A DNA stretch of 24,490 nt. Origin: a virus. Shown here in pieces: positions 13,622 to 21,815 of the stretch. Each line of letters starts with the position of its first letter. The stretch's first letter is position 1. A program made the translations under genes and the position numbers. A model generated the notes under the pieces. That model had not been told where the DNA came from, ran no database searches, and was given only the letters and a program-made list of their open reading frames with translations. Location of the stretch: IMG/VR virus record IMGVR_UViG_3300025872_000295, positions 1 to 24,490 of that record; one strand, written 5' to 3'.

Positions 13622-15079
13622 TCAACCCCCCTCAGTCGGGGTAACAAAAACTTCATCGTTGGTGTTAATCCGCCCCGGATCATACTGGCCAGTTTCATCT
13701 GACGGAGAAGATCCGCCGGGGAAATACTTGTTAATCAAGTCAATAATTTCTTTAATGCCAGTCGCGCCACTAATTGCCTTCTCAATTGCAGACGCACCAC
13801 CCGGCTGAGCAGGAGTCTCAACCGTTGTAGAAATCTCCGTCTTAGGCAAGTTAATGCCCTTGAGAATGTCAGACATAAACTTGATCTGTTCTTTTGAATA
13901 CCCTTCTTGACGCAAGAAGTCTTGATAAGCCAGATCCAAGTTGGCTTGCTGCATGACACGCTCTTTAGCGCCAACGCCAGTAATCGCTTCAGCGCCCTTG
14001 AGGCCAAGCGCCTGCTCAGTCTCGCCCAGCATTGAGTACTTAGAAGCCAAGTCACGCAGAGCCTGCGCATCCTGAACAGACAACTGGCCCTTGGATTCGC
14101 CAATACGAGCCAAGTTGGCCGCGTCTTGAGCCGTGAGCGTACCCGTAGCCTTGCCGATGTCGGCCAGTCGAGCAGCATCTTCTGCCGTCAACTGACCCAT
14201 CTTGGCACCGATGTCAGCAATGCTCTGACCGCTCTGTAGCAGACGGTTGTAGTCTGCCGTGCTCAATTGACCAGCCGTGCCAGCCAGATCCGCCAAGCGA
14301 GCCACATCACGACCGTAAATGTCCGCAGCCTGACCGTAGCCAGCCTGAAGCGCCTTGGCCTGTTCGCCCAGAACCGCCTGTTGAACATCGCGCAACGCAC
14401 GCGCACCAAACTCACCCATGCGGGTCGAGCCGGGACCAACGCCAAACTGTCCGGCGCTAATAAATTCTTGGCCAACTGCCGGAAGATATTTTTCCTGCAA
14501 CTGGCGAACGCCCTGCTTGCCAATTTCTTCCACGACGCCCTGAATGTAGGGATTCATGTACTCCTGAGCCGCTTGGGGGAATGTTCGAGCCGCTGCTGAC
14601 ATATACGGCTGCGCTGCTGATAGTGCCGATCCAGCCCCTGCGCGTTGAAGAGCGTCGATGCCTTGCGCAAACATGGGTTGGGCCGCGCCGACCCCAGACA
14701 TTCCAGCAGCGCGAGTAAACATAGGCGCAGCCGCTTCGGCTCCACGCATTCCCGCAGCCGTTGTAAAGTCTTCAGCAGCCGCCCCCAATCCGCTCATACC
14801 TCCGGCTCGGCCTAGTTCGGCCCCGGCTTGCTTCAGGAACGGTTGATACGATGTGGCAGCAGCTTTAGTAGCCTCAAACCCAGCCTTTTCATCGGGGGTA
14901 AAGCCAGCAATGCGCGGCCCGGTGTACTGAGCGTATGGAAGGTCGGCAACAGCCTTAGCGCGACCCAGCATGTCTGTGGTGTACTGGGTATACCACTCTG
15001 GCAACTGAATCTGAGATGTGCTGCTAGTAGTACCGGGTGTCGGGGCGCTGCCCTCAAACAAGAAATCTACAACGCTCAT
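13622..15079 (-). CDS. Repeat-rich structural protein of the tail or ejection apparatus
   Basis: This 485-residue protein opens with LPEWYTQYTTDMLGRAKAV and then YAQYTGPRIAGFTPDE (49-64), a signature I associate with structural proteins of environmental phages. Residues 95-160 hold Ala/Gly/Met repeats of about 16 residues (GMSGLGAAAEDF, GMRGAEAAAPMF, GMSGVGAAQPMF). Residues 261-345 hold about four helical repeats of 18 to 25 residues. The C-terminus is acidic and Pro/Gly-rich. The start shares a base with the preceding stop (TAATG), and GGAGGG lies upstream. A virion role fits the position between the nozzle group and the large ejection-type protein. The exact function is unknown. Confidence 0.68.
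   Translation of the reverse strand: MSVVDFLFEGSAPTPGTTSSTSQIQLPEWYTQYTTDMLGRAKAVADLPYAQYTGPRIAGFTPDEKAGFEATKAAATSYQPFLKQAGAELGRAGGMSGLGAAAEDFTTAAGMRGAEAAAPMFTRAAGMSGVGAAQPMFAQGIDALQRAGAGSALSAAQPYMSAAARTFPQAAQEYMNPYIQGVVEEIGKQGVRQLQEKYLPAVGQEFISAGQFGVGPGSTRMGEFGARALRDVQQAVLGEQAKALQAGYGQAADIYGRDVARLADLAGTAGQLSTADYNRLLQSGQSIADIGAKMGQLTAEDAARLADIGKATGTLTAQDAANLARIGESKGQLSVQDAQALRDLASKYSMLGETEQALGLKGAEAITGVGAKERVMQQANLDLAYQDFLRQEGYSKEQIKFMSDILKGINLPKTEISTTVETPAQPGGASAIEKAISGATGIKEIIDLINKYFPGGSSPSDETGQYDPGRINTNDEVFVTPTEGG
14045..14299 (-). repeat. Tandem helical peptide repeats (GQL-T-x-DAARLADIG type)
   Basis: Within the 485-residue protein, residues 261-345 contain GQLSTADYNRLL, GQLTAEDAARLADIG, GTLTAQDAANLARIG and GQLSVQDAQALRDLA. 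The last three are spaced by exactly 18 residues (54 bases) and the first by 25. The pattern suggests stacked short helices or a coiled-coil shaft. The DNA copies have diverged, so the repeat is not recent. Confidence 0.7.
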
Positions 15080-18066
15080 TAGCTCAACCCTCCGCCCATA
15101 TACTTGTTGGGCGATTTTGCGTCCGGACTAATCTGGCCACGCGAGAGGGCACGACCCTTGTGCTTGCGGATATTAGCACGGAACTGATCCATGCGCCGAG
15201 CACCCTCCTTGGTCGAGCCGTCCCCCAAAAGGGCCAGCGTTTCTGCATCCATTACATATTCCCCATCGCTCAGCAGAGCCGGGATCTTGTCATCGCGCCC
15301 CGAGCCGGGGCCATCAAAATAGCGAGTCTGGCTGGAGCCTCCACCGGCATACCCGGTCAGGCCACCCGTGGCCATGGGCTTATCTTCCTCCGGCGTACTG
15401 GCAGGCGGACCCTCTTCCAAAGGCGGCTGAGTCGGTTGCTCCAACTGCATGGAGTCTTCAAAGAACTTAGCCTCTGGCCGCGTGCCATAGGTGTAGTAGT
15501 CAATGTCCGGACTCAATTGCTTGCGGGTATAGACGTACTTCGGCAGCGCACCGCCCAAACTTGGGGCTGTTGGCTTGGTCACCGGAGTCGTTGGCGTTTT
15601 TGCCCCAGCCGCACCCAAAGCGCCTAGCAGTTTCAGTAAGTTTTCCAGATTGGCGTACTTGTCCATCAACGCCTTCAGCGGATTTTCCGCTTCTGTTGGC
15701 GTGTCAAACTCTGGTGGCTTTTCGGGCAGATCCACGGGAGTCTTTAGCGGAGGCACAATCGGCGGCAAATCAAGCTCCGGCAGCGTCGGTTTTGTTGTTT
15801 CAACAACCACTTCATCCAGAGGCTCTTCATCCTCCGGAGGTTCTTCCGCAGGCGGCTCAAACTGAGGCGGCTCAGTTGGCAAATCAACTGGCGTTTCAAG
15901 CGGAGGCACAAACGGGGGCAAATCTAACCCCGGTAGCGTCGGTTTTGTTGTTTCAACAACCACTTCATCCAGCGGGCCTTCTTCTTCCGGCGGTTCTTCA
16001 CCCACTTCCGGCGTAGGCTCAAATTGCGGCGGAGCTTCTGGCAACGTCACCGGAGTGCTAAGGGGCGGTACAAATGGCGGAATCGGCAGGTCAATAGGAA
16101 TTGGCTTCCCGGTCTGAACAATAACTTCATCCAAAGGATCGGAATACCATGGAGTTTCGTCAGCAATTTCTAAAGGCGGCTCTTCAAACTGCGGCGGAGC
16201 CTCGGGTAATGTGACCGGAGTAGTAGTTGGGGGTACAACCGGCGGAACAATCGGCACAGCCGGAGCCTTCGTGCCAGTCACCACGACCTCATCTAAAGGA
16301 CCCGGTTCAGCCGGTGTAGTCGGTGTTGCGCCAGCGCCACCACTTGCAGCACCCGCAGCACCTGCCGCGCCAGCGCCTAAAGCGGCAAGTTGAGCAGCAG
16401 TTAACCCGCCACTAGCAACAATCGGGAACGTAGCCGTACCAAGACCAGCAGCACTCACCGCACCCGGAATCAAGCCAGTCGGCACAACGCCAGTCAGCGC
16501 ACCAGCGCCAGCAGCGCCAGCAGCGCCTGCTCCAGCACCACCAGCCGCCCCCGCGCCCGCACCAGCGCCAGCCCCACTACCAGCACCAGCACCAAACAAG
16601 CCGGGAATTGCAGTAGCACCCATGGCAGCCGCAGCTAACATGGTAAGCTCCTTAACCGGCAGTTTGCTCAGCAGCGTCTCCTTGGCTTTAACCCCCAGCA
16701 TCGGATCAACGTAGCCAGCCTGTCCACCAAGTGCGGCAACATTTCGCTCGATAGCTTGCTCTTTACTAAATTCATTGCCGGGACCAATGTATCTCTCTGT
16801 AAAAACCTTAGAAGGCATTTCATTGTAGAACTTGGCAATCTCGTCAGCCGTCATTGGGCCGCGCAATTCACGAAGTTTGTTGGAGTCAATTATGTTTCCA
16901 ACAAAGTCTCCGCCAAGATCACGTTCCGCAGCCAAAGCGCTATCAAACGCGCCAGCAAAATCATTTGCTTTGAGTTGATCGCTAATTTTCTGAAGGGCCT
17001 GCACGCGAGGATTGCTTGTTACAGCTTCTCTCTCAGCGTCGGTAATTGCAGCGGGCTTAGCCACTTCCTGCAAAGCACCAGCCATCTCTGGCGTAACTTC
17101 AAAATCAATAGCAGGCTCTTCAGCGCGAGTTGGCGTTGCTTGTATCCCAGCGCCAGAAGGCGGAGTGGTAACACCAGATGTGCCAGTGAAACCCTGTTGA
17201 AGAAGTCCCGGCTCAAGTGCCAGCTTTTGTAGTTCTTGATTCTTACGCAGGTTGGCGAACAACTCATCAAGCGCACCCATGTTCAAGCCAGTGCTTTCGG
17301 GAGTAGTGGCCCCCTCAACAAAAATATTTGGAGTTGGCTCTTGGGTTACAACAGGTGGTGCAGCAGGTGGTGCAGAAGGGGGTTCAGCCACGCTCAACGG
17401 CGACGGACCAACAGGCTCCGGCGTAGAAACCGCAGTCAATGCCCCAACGGGTTCTTGTACTCGCGCAGCCTGCTCGGCCGCAACACGCGCAGCCTCTTGT
17501 TCAGCAGCCACTCGCGCAGCCTCTTGTTGAGCCAAGCGATCTAATTCAGCCTGACGAGCAATCTGAGCCTGTCGGGCTTCCTCGGCCTGACGAGCAGCAT
17601 CTGCTTGTCGCCGTTGTTCCGCAGCAACGCGGGCAGCCTCTGCTTTCTGAGCAGCAACTCGTTGAGCCTCTGCACGCTGAGCAGCAGCACGTTCGGCCTC
17701 AGCCCTTTGAGCAGCAACACGTTCGGCTTCTGCACGTTGAGCGGCAACACGAGCAGCTTCTTGCTGACGAGCCACTTCTGCCAGTCGAGCGGCCTCCGCT
17801 TGTTGAGCGGCCAAAGCCTGCTGGCGCTGCATCTCAGCCAACTGCTGCTGACGTTGCTGTTCTGCAACACGCGCCTCTTCCGCTCGACGGGCCTGCTCTT
17901 GCTGCTCTGCAATGCGCCGCCGATCTTCTTCAGGATCAGCAGCAACCGTGGCTGACGGGATAGCTCCGTAGGTGTAATACGAAGTGGAAGGAGCCTCTGG
18001 CTGCGGAGCCACCGTGCTCAACGCGCCCCTGCTCAAATCCTCTCGCGCTTCTTTACGTCTTGCCAT
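15079..18066 (-). CDS. 995-residue mosaic virion protein with TolA-like coil, Gly/Ala segment and TonB-box-like repeats
   Basis: Domains in order: a YYTYG motif near 30-35; a TolA-like helical repeat (about 50-205) with 10-residue units such as AAQRAEAERV; a Pro-rich linker; a mixed globular region (265-460); a Gly/Ala-rich hydrophobic segment (about 475-582) with long GAGAG runs; four repeats of 51-54 residues (about 590-785), each opening LDEVVVTGTK, LDEVIVQTGK or LDEVVVETTK and followed by Pro-rich sequence such as PPFVPPLSTPVTLPEAPPQF; a second YYTYG near 856; and a C-terminal domain (about 915-995) with GSGRDDKIPALLSDGEYVM, a motif seen at the end of many phage virion proteins. ATG 18066 has AGGTGA upstream. 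The neighbours make it a tail or ejection protein. Crossing or contacting the cell envelope is my inference. No enzyme motif is visible. Confidence 0.72.
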   Translation of the reverse strand: MARRKEAREDLSRGALSTVAPQPEAPSTSYYTYGAIPSATVAADPEEDRRRIAEQQEQARRAEEARVAEQQRQQQLAEMQRQQALAAQQAEAARLAEVARQQEAARVAAQRAEAERVAAQRAEAERAAAQRAEAQRVAAQKAEAARVAAEQRRQADAARQAEEARQAQIARQAELDRLAQQEAARVAAEQEAARVAAEQAARVQEPVGALTAVSTPEPVGPSPLSVAEPPSAPPAAPPVVTQEPTPNIFVEGATTPESTGLNMGALDELFANLRKNQELQKLALEPGLLQQGFTGTSGVTTPPSGAGIQATPTRAEEPAIDFEVTPEMAGALQEVAKPAAITDAEREAVTSNPRVQALQKISDQLKANDFAGAFDSALAAERDLGGDFVGNIIDSNKLRELRGPMTADEIAKFYNEMPSKVFTERYIGPGNEFSKEQAIERNVAALGGQAGYVDPMLGVKAKETLLSKLPVKELTMLAAAAMGATAIPGLFGAGAGSGAGAGAGAGAAGGAGAGAAGAAGAGALTGVVPTGLIPGAVSAAGLGTATFPIVASGGLTAAQLAALGAGAAGAAGAASGGAGATPTTPAEPGPLDEVVVTGTKAPAVPIVPPVVPPTTTPVTLPEAPPQFEEPPLEIADETPWYSDPLDEVIVQTGKPIPIDLPIPPFVPPLSTPVTLPEAPPQFEPTPEVGEEPPEEEGPLDEVVVETTKPTLPGLDLPPFVPPLETPVDLPTEPPQFEPPAEEPPEDEEPLDEVVVETTKPTLPELDLPPIVPPLKTPVDLPEKPPEFDTPTEAENPLKALMDKYANLENLLKLLGALGAAGAKTPTTPVTKPTAPSLGGALPKYVYTRKQLSPDIDYYTYGTRPEAKFFEDSMQLEQPTQPPLEEGPPASTPEEDKPMATGGLTGYAGGGSSQTRYFDGPGSGRDDKIPALLSDGEYVMDAETLALLGDGSTKEGARRMDQFRANIRKHKGRALSRGQISPDAKSPNKYMGGGLS
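15700..16300 (-). repeat. Four tandem 51-54-residue LDEVVV/Pro-rich repeats
   Basis: The marker ACTTCATCCA (or ACCTCATCTA) recurs at 15809, 15962, 16124 and 16286, giving periods of 153, 162 and 162 bases, all multiples of three. The two copies nearest the gene's 3' end are almost identical over about 45 bases from GCGTCGGTTTTG onwards, which suggests a recent duplication or recombination between copies. The other two are more diverged. Confidence 0.85.
17648..17767 (-). repeat. Tandem 30-base repeats encoding a 10-residue helical unit
   Basis: TGAGC(A/G)GCA(A/G)C recurs at 17648, 17678, 17708 and 17738 with exact 30-base spacing, encoding AAQRAEAERV-type units of the large virion protein. 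Weaker copies continue on both sides. The array has no spacers and stays in frame, so it is a protein-coding minisatellite that could change length by slippage. Confidence 0.85.
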
Positions 18067-18073
18067 AGTTCAC

Positions 18074-18307
18074 CTAATCCAAAACTTGATAGAAACGGAT
18101 TGCCCATTCGCGCCAATCGTCATACTGATAAGGCGACGGCGGGTTCTGCTGGGAAATCCCATTGATGCCAATGATGCCAGCCGCCCAATTCTGCCACTCA
18201 GATTCGTTTTCCAAGCGGGCTATTGGGCCAAACTGCTCAAGATCATAAACGGTTACGTCCGCCCAATCTTGCAGCCGCATGGTTCTCGGATCAACCAAGC
18301 GGGTCAT
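18074..18307 (-). CDS. Small conserved tail-module protein
   Basis: A 77-residue, Trp-rich protein (LQDWADVTVYDLEQFGPIA, WQNWAAGIIG, YDDWREWAIRFYQVLD). Small proteins with this Trp/Asp pattern occur in many environmental podovirus-like phages directly after the nozzle-type gene; no function is known to me. It starts in an ATGA overlap with the nozzle gene, and the 995-residue protein starts 7 bases after its stop. A structural or assembly role is likely. Confidence 0.72.
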   Translation of the reverse strand: MTRLVDPRTMRLQDWADVTVYDLEQFGPIARLENESEWQNWAAGIIGINGISQQNPPSPYQYDDWREWAIRFYQVLD

Positions 18308-19914
18308 GGGTTCTCTCCCAAGACCGTGCCCGTAGCCGGTTCGATATGAGCAATAATTTGCCCCATCTGGTAGTTGCCACCCAGTATGTTGCTCTCAAAG
18401 CGGAACCGTAACTCACGGCGAATCTCGCGGAAATAAACCAACTGTTGCTGACGGTCAGTCAAATTGGAATAGATCGTTTGCGGGTCGCTTGTGACTTCGC
18501 CTGCTCTAGCATTGGCGCGACCAGTAATTCGCACGGTCATGTTTCCAGACTGCACGAAGTCAGGCTCAATGAACTCAACGCGAACCGCCATGTTTTGAGG
18601 TTGTTCGCTGGTCATTAGCGACATATCTGCTGTTTCAAAAAACGACTGAATTGGCCTAATCTCTGTGCCGTTGATTTCGTCGGTGCCGTACTCGTGCTGC
18701 CAAACCACGTAGCCCTTTTGATTATTAATGATGCGGTAGTCGCCATTCTCGGTAATACGCAAATCATCGTTTTCGGTTTCGCGCAAATTCGTATCGGTCG
18801 TATCAATGACCCCAATGGCCAAAGGTGAGTTAAATACCTGCGCGTACTGACCGGCAGACCGACCACCACCGGGCAACTCCGTGTCGTACCACGTATTCTC
18901 GCGCACGTTGTAGATCACCGCATGCGTACACTCGGTCGCATTGCCACGCGGGTAACACCACCAGATCTCGCCCCAACGAGGAATCTTGAATGCAAAAACT
19001 TTTTGCCGTTGGGCGTAGTTCAGGTTGTCGTAGAACCAGTTGAGGTTTAGGCTGTTTGGCACCTCACGCACGACACCGTTGAACATCAAGAATCGGTCAA
19101 CGCCGCACCAGAAGTAGATGCCGTCATACTCAATGACGCTTTGGCCAGAGAGGATGCTTGACTGCGAGGTGATCGTGTCAAACTGAAACACCGCAGATCC
19201 GCCAACGTAAGAGGCGCGAACCACCGAGTCCAACGACCAGAAAAGACCGGCAGGCGCATTGCCTGCACCAGCGCGAAGCGGCAAACCTTTTAAGATTTTT
19301 TGGCTAGTAACACGAGCGGCACCAGAGTCACCTCCAGTCCAGTCGTCCGTATAACCAGCGCGGCTCCACTGAACGAAGCCATCGGAGCCATAAGCAAACA
19401 CATACGGAGCCAAAGCAACTATGCCGCCCGATACGGTTACCTGTGGAACTGGGGATAATGGAGTTGTTCCGTTGTCGTACCCACGGTAAAGCTGTCCGCT
19501 AGCATCAGACGAGATGTCCTCAACGTCATTAGAAACATGAGCCAGTATTTCGTTCTGATTGGTTGTGGTGTTGTACGCCACATCAAAATGCCACAAAGCA
19601 TTGACGTTAGAAACGTAAGCCGGATCAGTTCGGTTGATGATGTTGCTGGCTAAGCTGTTCTGATCTAACCGAAAACGGAAAACACCATCCGATGTTCCGA
19701 TGTGGACATAGGTAAAAGAGTTGTGGTTGTGGATGTACATGCCACGCGCAATGTTGTCCAAAGAATCTTGGACTGCGCGAAAGCCGCCTATCTTTCTTGG
19801 CAACCCACGCTGAAACCGGACCCACTGTCCATCAACGTAATAATTACCCTCGAACTTGGTACCGTCGCGCTTGATACCGGGTTCAGAGCGAACAATAACC
19901 GGCTGCAACGGCAT
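18304..19914 (-). CDS. Tail nozzle / DNA-stabilization-type protein (P22 gp10-like role)
   Basis: The 536-residue, beta-rich protein begins with the family-typical pattern PLQPVIVRSEPGIKRDGTKF, then GQWVRFQRGLPRKIGGF. Repeated aromatic beta segments (SDGVFRFRLD, LAPYVFAYGSDGFVQW, FSLD/FWSLDSV) suggest a beta-propeller or similar fold, as in nozzle proteins that plug and stabilise packaged DNA below the adaptor. Near 376-395 there is an internal LRETENDDLRITENGDYRI repeat. The start forms a TAATG junction with the fibre gene. The family assignment is from motif memory; the nozzle role is supported by the adaptor gene just upstream and the large ejection-type proteins downstream. Confidence 0.75.
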   Translation of the reverse strand: MPLQPVIVRSEPGIKRDGTKFEGNYYVDGQWVRFQRGLPRKIGGFRAVQDSLDNIARGMYIHNHNSFTYVHIGTSDGVFRFRLDQNSLASNIINRTDPAYVSNVNALWHFDVAYNTTTNQNEILAHVSNDVEDISSDASGQLYRGYDNGTTPLSPVPQVTVSGGIVALAPYVFAYGSDGFVQWSRAGYTDDWTGGDSGAARVTSQKILKGLPLRAGAGNAPAGLFWSLDSVVRASYVGGSAVFQFDTITSQSSILSGQSVIEYDGIYFWCGVDRFLMFNGVVREVPNSLNLNWFYDNLNYAQRQKVFAFKIPRWGEIWWCYPRGNATECTHAVIYNVRENTWYDTELPGGGRSAGQYAQVFNSPLAIGVIDTTDTNLRETENDDLRITENGDYRIINNQKGYVVWQHEYGTDEINGTEIRPIQSFFETADMSLMTSEQPQNMAVRVEFIEPDFVQSGNMTVRITGRANARAGEVTSDPQTIYSNLTDRQQQLVYFREIRRELRFRFESNILGGNYQMGQIIAHIEPATGTVLGENP

Positions 19915-21113
19915 TAGTACGTACCGCCCTCAATCGGGTCAAGACCAAGGGCAATCTGAGCAGCCGACTGACTAGCAGCCGTAAATACTGCGGTGCCCAC
20001 CGTGGTTGCTCCCAAGTTGGTGCGAGCACTAGAAGCCGTCGTAGCTCCTGTACCACCTTGAGAAATCTGCACAGGCAACGAAACCGTGGACGTATCAGCG
20101 TCAACCACATCCGTGCCATCGCAGTAGAAAATGGCTCTCGCATTCTGAGCCAGCGTCACGCCGGGAGATGCTTGACCAGAGGTTCTCACTCCAAACTGAT
20201 ATGCGCCACTAGTTTGGTTGCTAACCCAGTACTGTTGTATCGTATTGGGGACGATGATCTCTCTGTCGCCGGTCAGCGTGCCGGTGAAGATGTAAGCAGT
20301 CTTGTTCAACTCTCCGATAGAGAGCGTGTAGTTGCCGCTGCCAGAAATATCAATCGACAATAGCGTGAAGGCATAGACAGAAGCCTGACCAAAGCCAATC
20401 GTCCAAAACTCCACGCCATCCGTGACGACAATACAACTGTCGCCGGGCGACAACACCAGCGTAGCCGTTCCATTAATCAACTCCGAGCTATTAGGATCAA
20501 TGACCAGATCGCCTGTTCCACTGTTGCGAACATTAACGAACCAGTCCGAGCCTACAGACGGCGCTGAACCTAAAGAGAGCGTCCCTGCCCCACCGTTCCA
20601 TACGAGCACTTTTGCTCGGTCACTACTACCGGTGGTGTAGTTTGTGTTGAACGTGCTGACCGGCATCGACTGGTTGAGAGTCGTTGCAATCGCCTTGATG
20701 CCAAGACCAGCCAGCGCAGAAGCATTACTAGCCGAAGCTGAAGCTCCGTACTGGAACGAGCGCCAAGTGCCAGCCGTCGTGCTGTTGTTGGTCAGATATA
20801 TCTGGAACGTTGCGCCACTCGGAACCGCACAAATCTGAGTCCCGCCGTAGTCTTTAACCGTAAATGTGCTGGCACCGACGTTGTTAAACAAAACCGTTTC
20901 GCCAGTCGAAGCCTCGGTCGCATCCGGCATCGTAATAACAAGGCTGGTCGTCGTCGGATTAACGTCCATGATGGCCGAAACGACATCCGTAGTCGGAGCC
21001 GACTCCAACGGCCAGTCAAGCGCCTGATCAATCGTTAACGATACATAGCGATACGAGACATCACTCGGATAGATCGTCGTGCCACCGAACGTCTGCGTAT
21101 AGGTTGTAGTCAT
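19914..21113 (-). CDS. Tail fibre protein with GGTGA motif
   Basis: The 399-residue protein is rich in Thr, Ser, Gly and beta-strand patterns. Near its C-terminus it carries SQGGTGATTASSARTNLG, a hallmark of phage tail fibres, followed by only about 30 residues ending DPIEGGTY. The N-terminal TTTYTQTFGGTTIYPSDVSY probably anchors to the tail. In longer fibres the GGTGA motif is usually followed by a receptor-binding or chaperone domain, which is missing here; this may be a short fibre or one whose tip is encoded elsewhere. It starts 2 bases after the adaptor stop and ends in a TAATG junction with the nozzle gene. Confidence 0.8.
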   Translation of the reverse strand: MTTTYTQTFGGTTIYPSDVSYRYVSLTIDQALDWPLESAPTTDVVSAIMDVNPTTTSLVITMPDATEASTGETVLFNNVGASTFTVKDYGGTQICAVPSGATFQIYLTNNSTTAGTWRSFQYGASASASNASALAGLGIKAIATTLNQSMPVSTFNTNYTTGSSDRAKVLVWNGGAGTLSLGSAPSVGSDWFVNVRNSGTGDLVIDPNSSELINGTATLVLSPGDSCIVVTDGVEFWTIGFGQASVYAFTLLSIDISGSGNYTLSIGELNKTAYIFTGTLTGDREIIVPNTIQQYWVSNQTSGAYQFGVRTSGQASPGVTLAQNARAIFYCDGTDVVDADTSTVSLPVQISQGGTGATTASSARTNLGATTVGTAVFTAASQSAAQIALGLDPIEGGTY

Positions 21114-21115
21114 GG

Positions 21116-21763
21116 TTAAGCCTCACGCCGGTTCGTGGACCGGTCAACAATCTTCTGTAGATCCTCGCCATTAAGCGCCGCCAGCGACCGGTCATAGTAG
21201 GACTGCCACAACTGGACGCGCTCGTCGTCCTTCACAAATGGCGTAGCCTCAACCAAGGCTCCGTACAGCAACAGGTTCGGCGCAAACTCGGTCAGCCAGT
21301 TCGTCTGGTTGGCGTCATCCAGCAACGGCGGCAGTTCGTAATACAGCACCTCCAGCGGATAGTTAGCATCCGGGGTCGGCGCAAAAATCCAATGCTTGTA
21401 GTCGTAGTCCGCGTAAAACTGCGGGCCACCCGTAGTCGTCTCATTCGGCCAGTAGGAGCGGATGTACTCGTAGGATCGGGCAAACACAGGCGTGTGCACG
21501 TTGTTATTAGTGCCGGTGCCGTAGTTGATGCTGATGGTGTCGCGCCACCGATCCGGCTTCGGGTAAACCGCTACCCCAGATTGCAGGGTTGTATTGACCA
21601 CTGTCTGGAAGCCTTGGATCTTTAGTTCACGGGCAATCCGCCGCTCGGCCAACGTAATCAGCCGGGGAATCTGCTCGTAAACGATAGGGTCGGTCGCGCC
21701 ACCGCGTTCAAGGTAGTTGCGGATGTCCGACTGCAAACTGGTAAATGTCATCGACGCAGGCAT
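21116..21763 (-). CDS. Head-to-tail adaptor protein (P22 gp4 / SU10-adaptor type)
   Basis: The 215-residue protein starts MTFTSLQSDIRNYLERGG and continues IPRLITLAERRIARELKIQG, the helical N-terminal pattern of adaptor proteins that bind beneath the portal ring. A beta region then includes YPKPDRWRDTISINYG and KHWIFAPTPDANYPLEVLYY, and a C-terminal helix region includes LYGALVEATPFVKDDERV. Length and motifs fit the podovirus adaptor family. The start ATG 21763 has GGAGAGG upstream. The short gap before it (21764-21829) may contain a promoter. The nozzle, its expected partner, lies two genes downstream. Confidence 0.78.
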   Translation of the reverse strand: MPASMTFTSLQSDIRNYLERGGATDPIVYEQIPRLITLAERRIARELKIQGFQTVVNTTLQSGVAVYPKPDRWRDTISINYGTGTNNNVHTPVFARSYEYIRSYWPNETTTGGPQFYADYDYKHWIFAPTPDANYPLEVLYYELPPLLDDANQTNWLTEFAPNLLLYGALVEATPFVKDDERVQLWQSYYDRSLAALNGEDLQKIVDRSTNRREA

Positions 21764-21815
21764 AAACCTCTCCTAAGTCCCGCGTCTTACCAGTCGGGCA
21801 AGACTAAATGGCTCT

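Noticed and set aside
13619-13625. TTG 13625 as start of the 399-residue protein
   Set aside because: ATG 13619 is 6 bases downstream and correctly spaced from GGGGG; the TTG would only add two residues.
15037-15627. A 196-codon plus-strand frame across the 485/995 gene junction
   Set aside because: It is antisense to two well-supported genes joined by TAATG and shows no recognisable domain.
17648-17767. Regular 30-base repeats as a possible CRISPR array
   Set aside because: There are no unique spacers between repeats, and the array is in frame within a long coding region.
17439-17963. Plus-strand frame rich in Pro, Gln, Leu and Val
   Set aside because: It is the complement of the Ala/Arg/Glu/Gln helical repeat of the 995-residue protein, and its repetitiveness comes from that repeat.
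21784-21804. Hairpin GTCTT/AAGAC as a terminator after the endolysin
   Set aside because: The stem is short with a mismatch, and no T-run follows on either strand.
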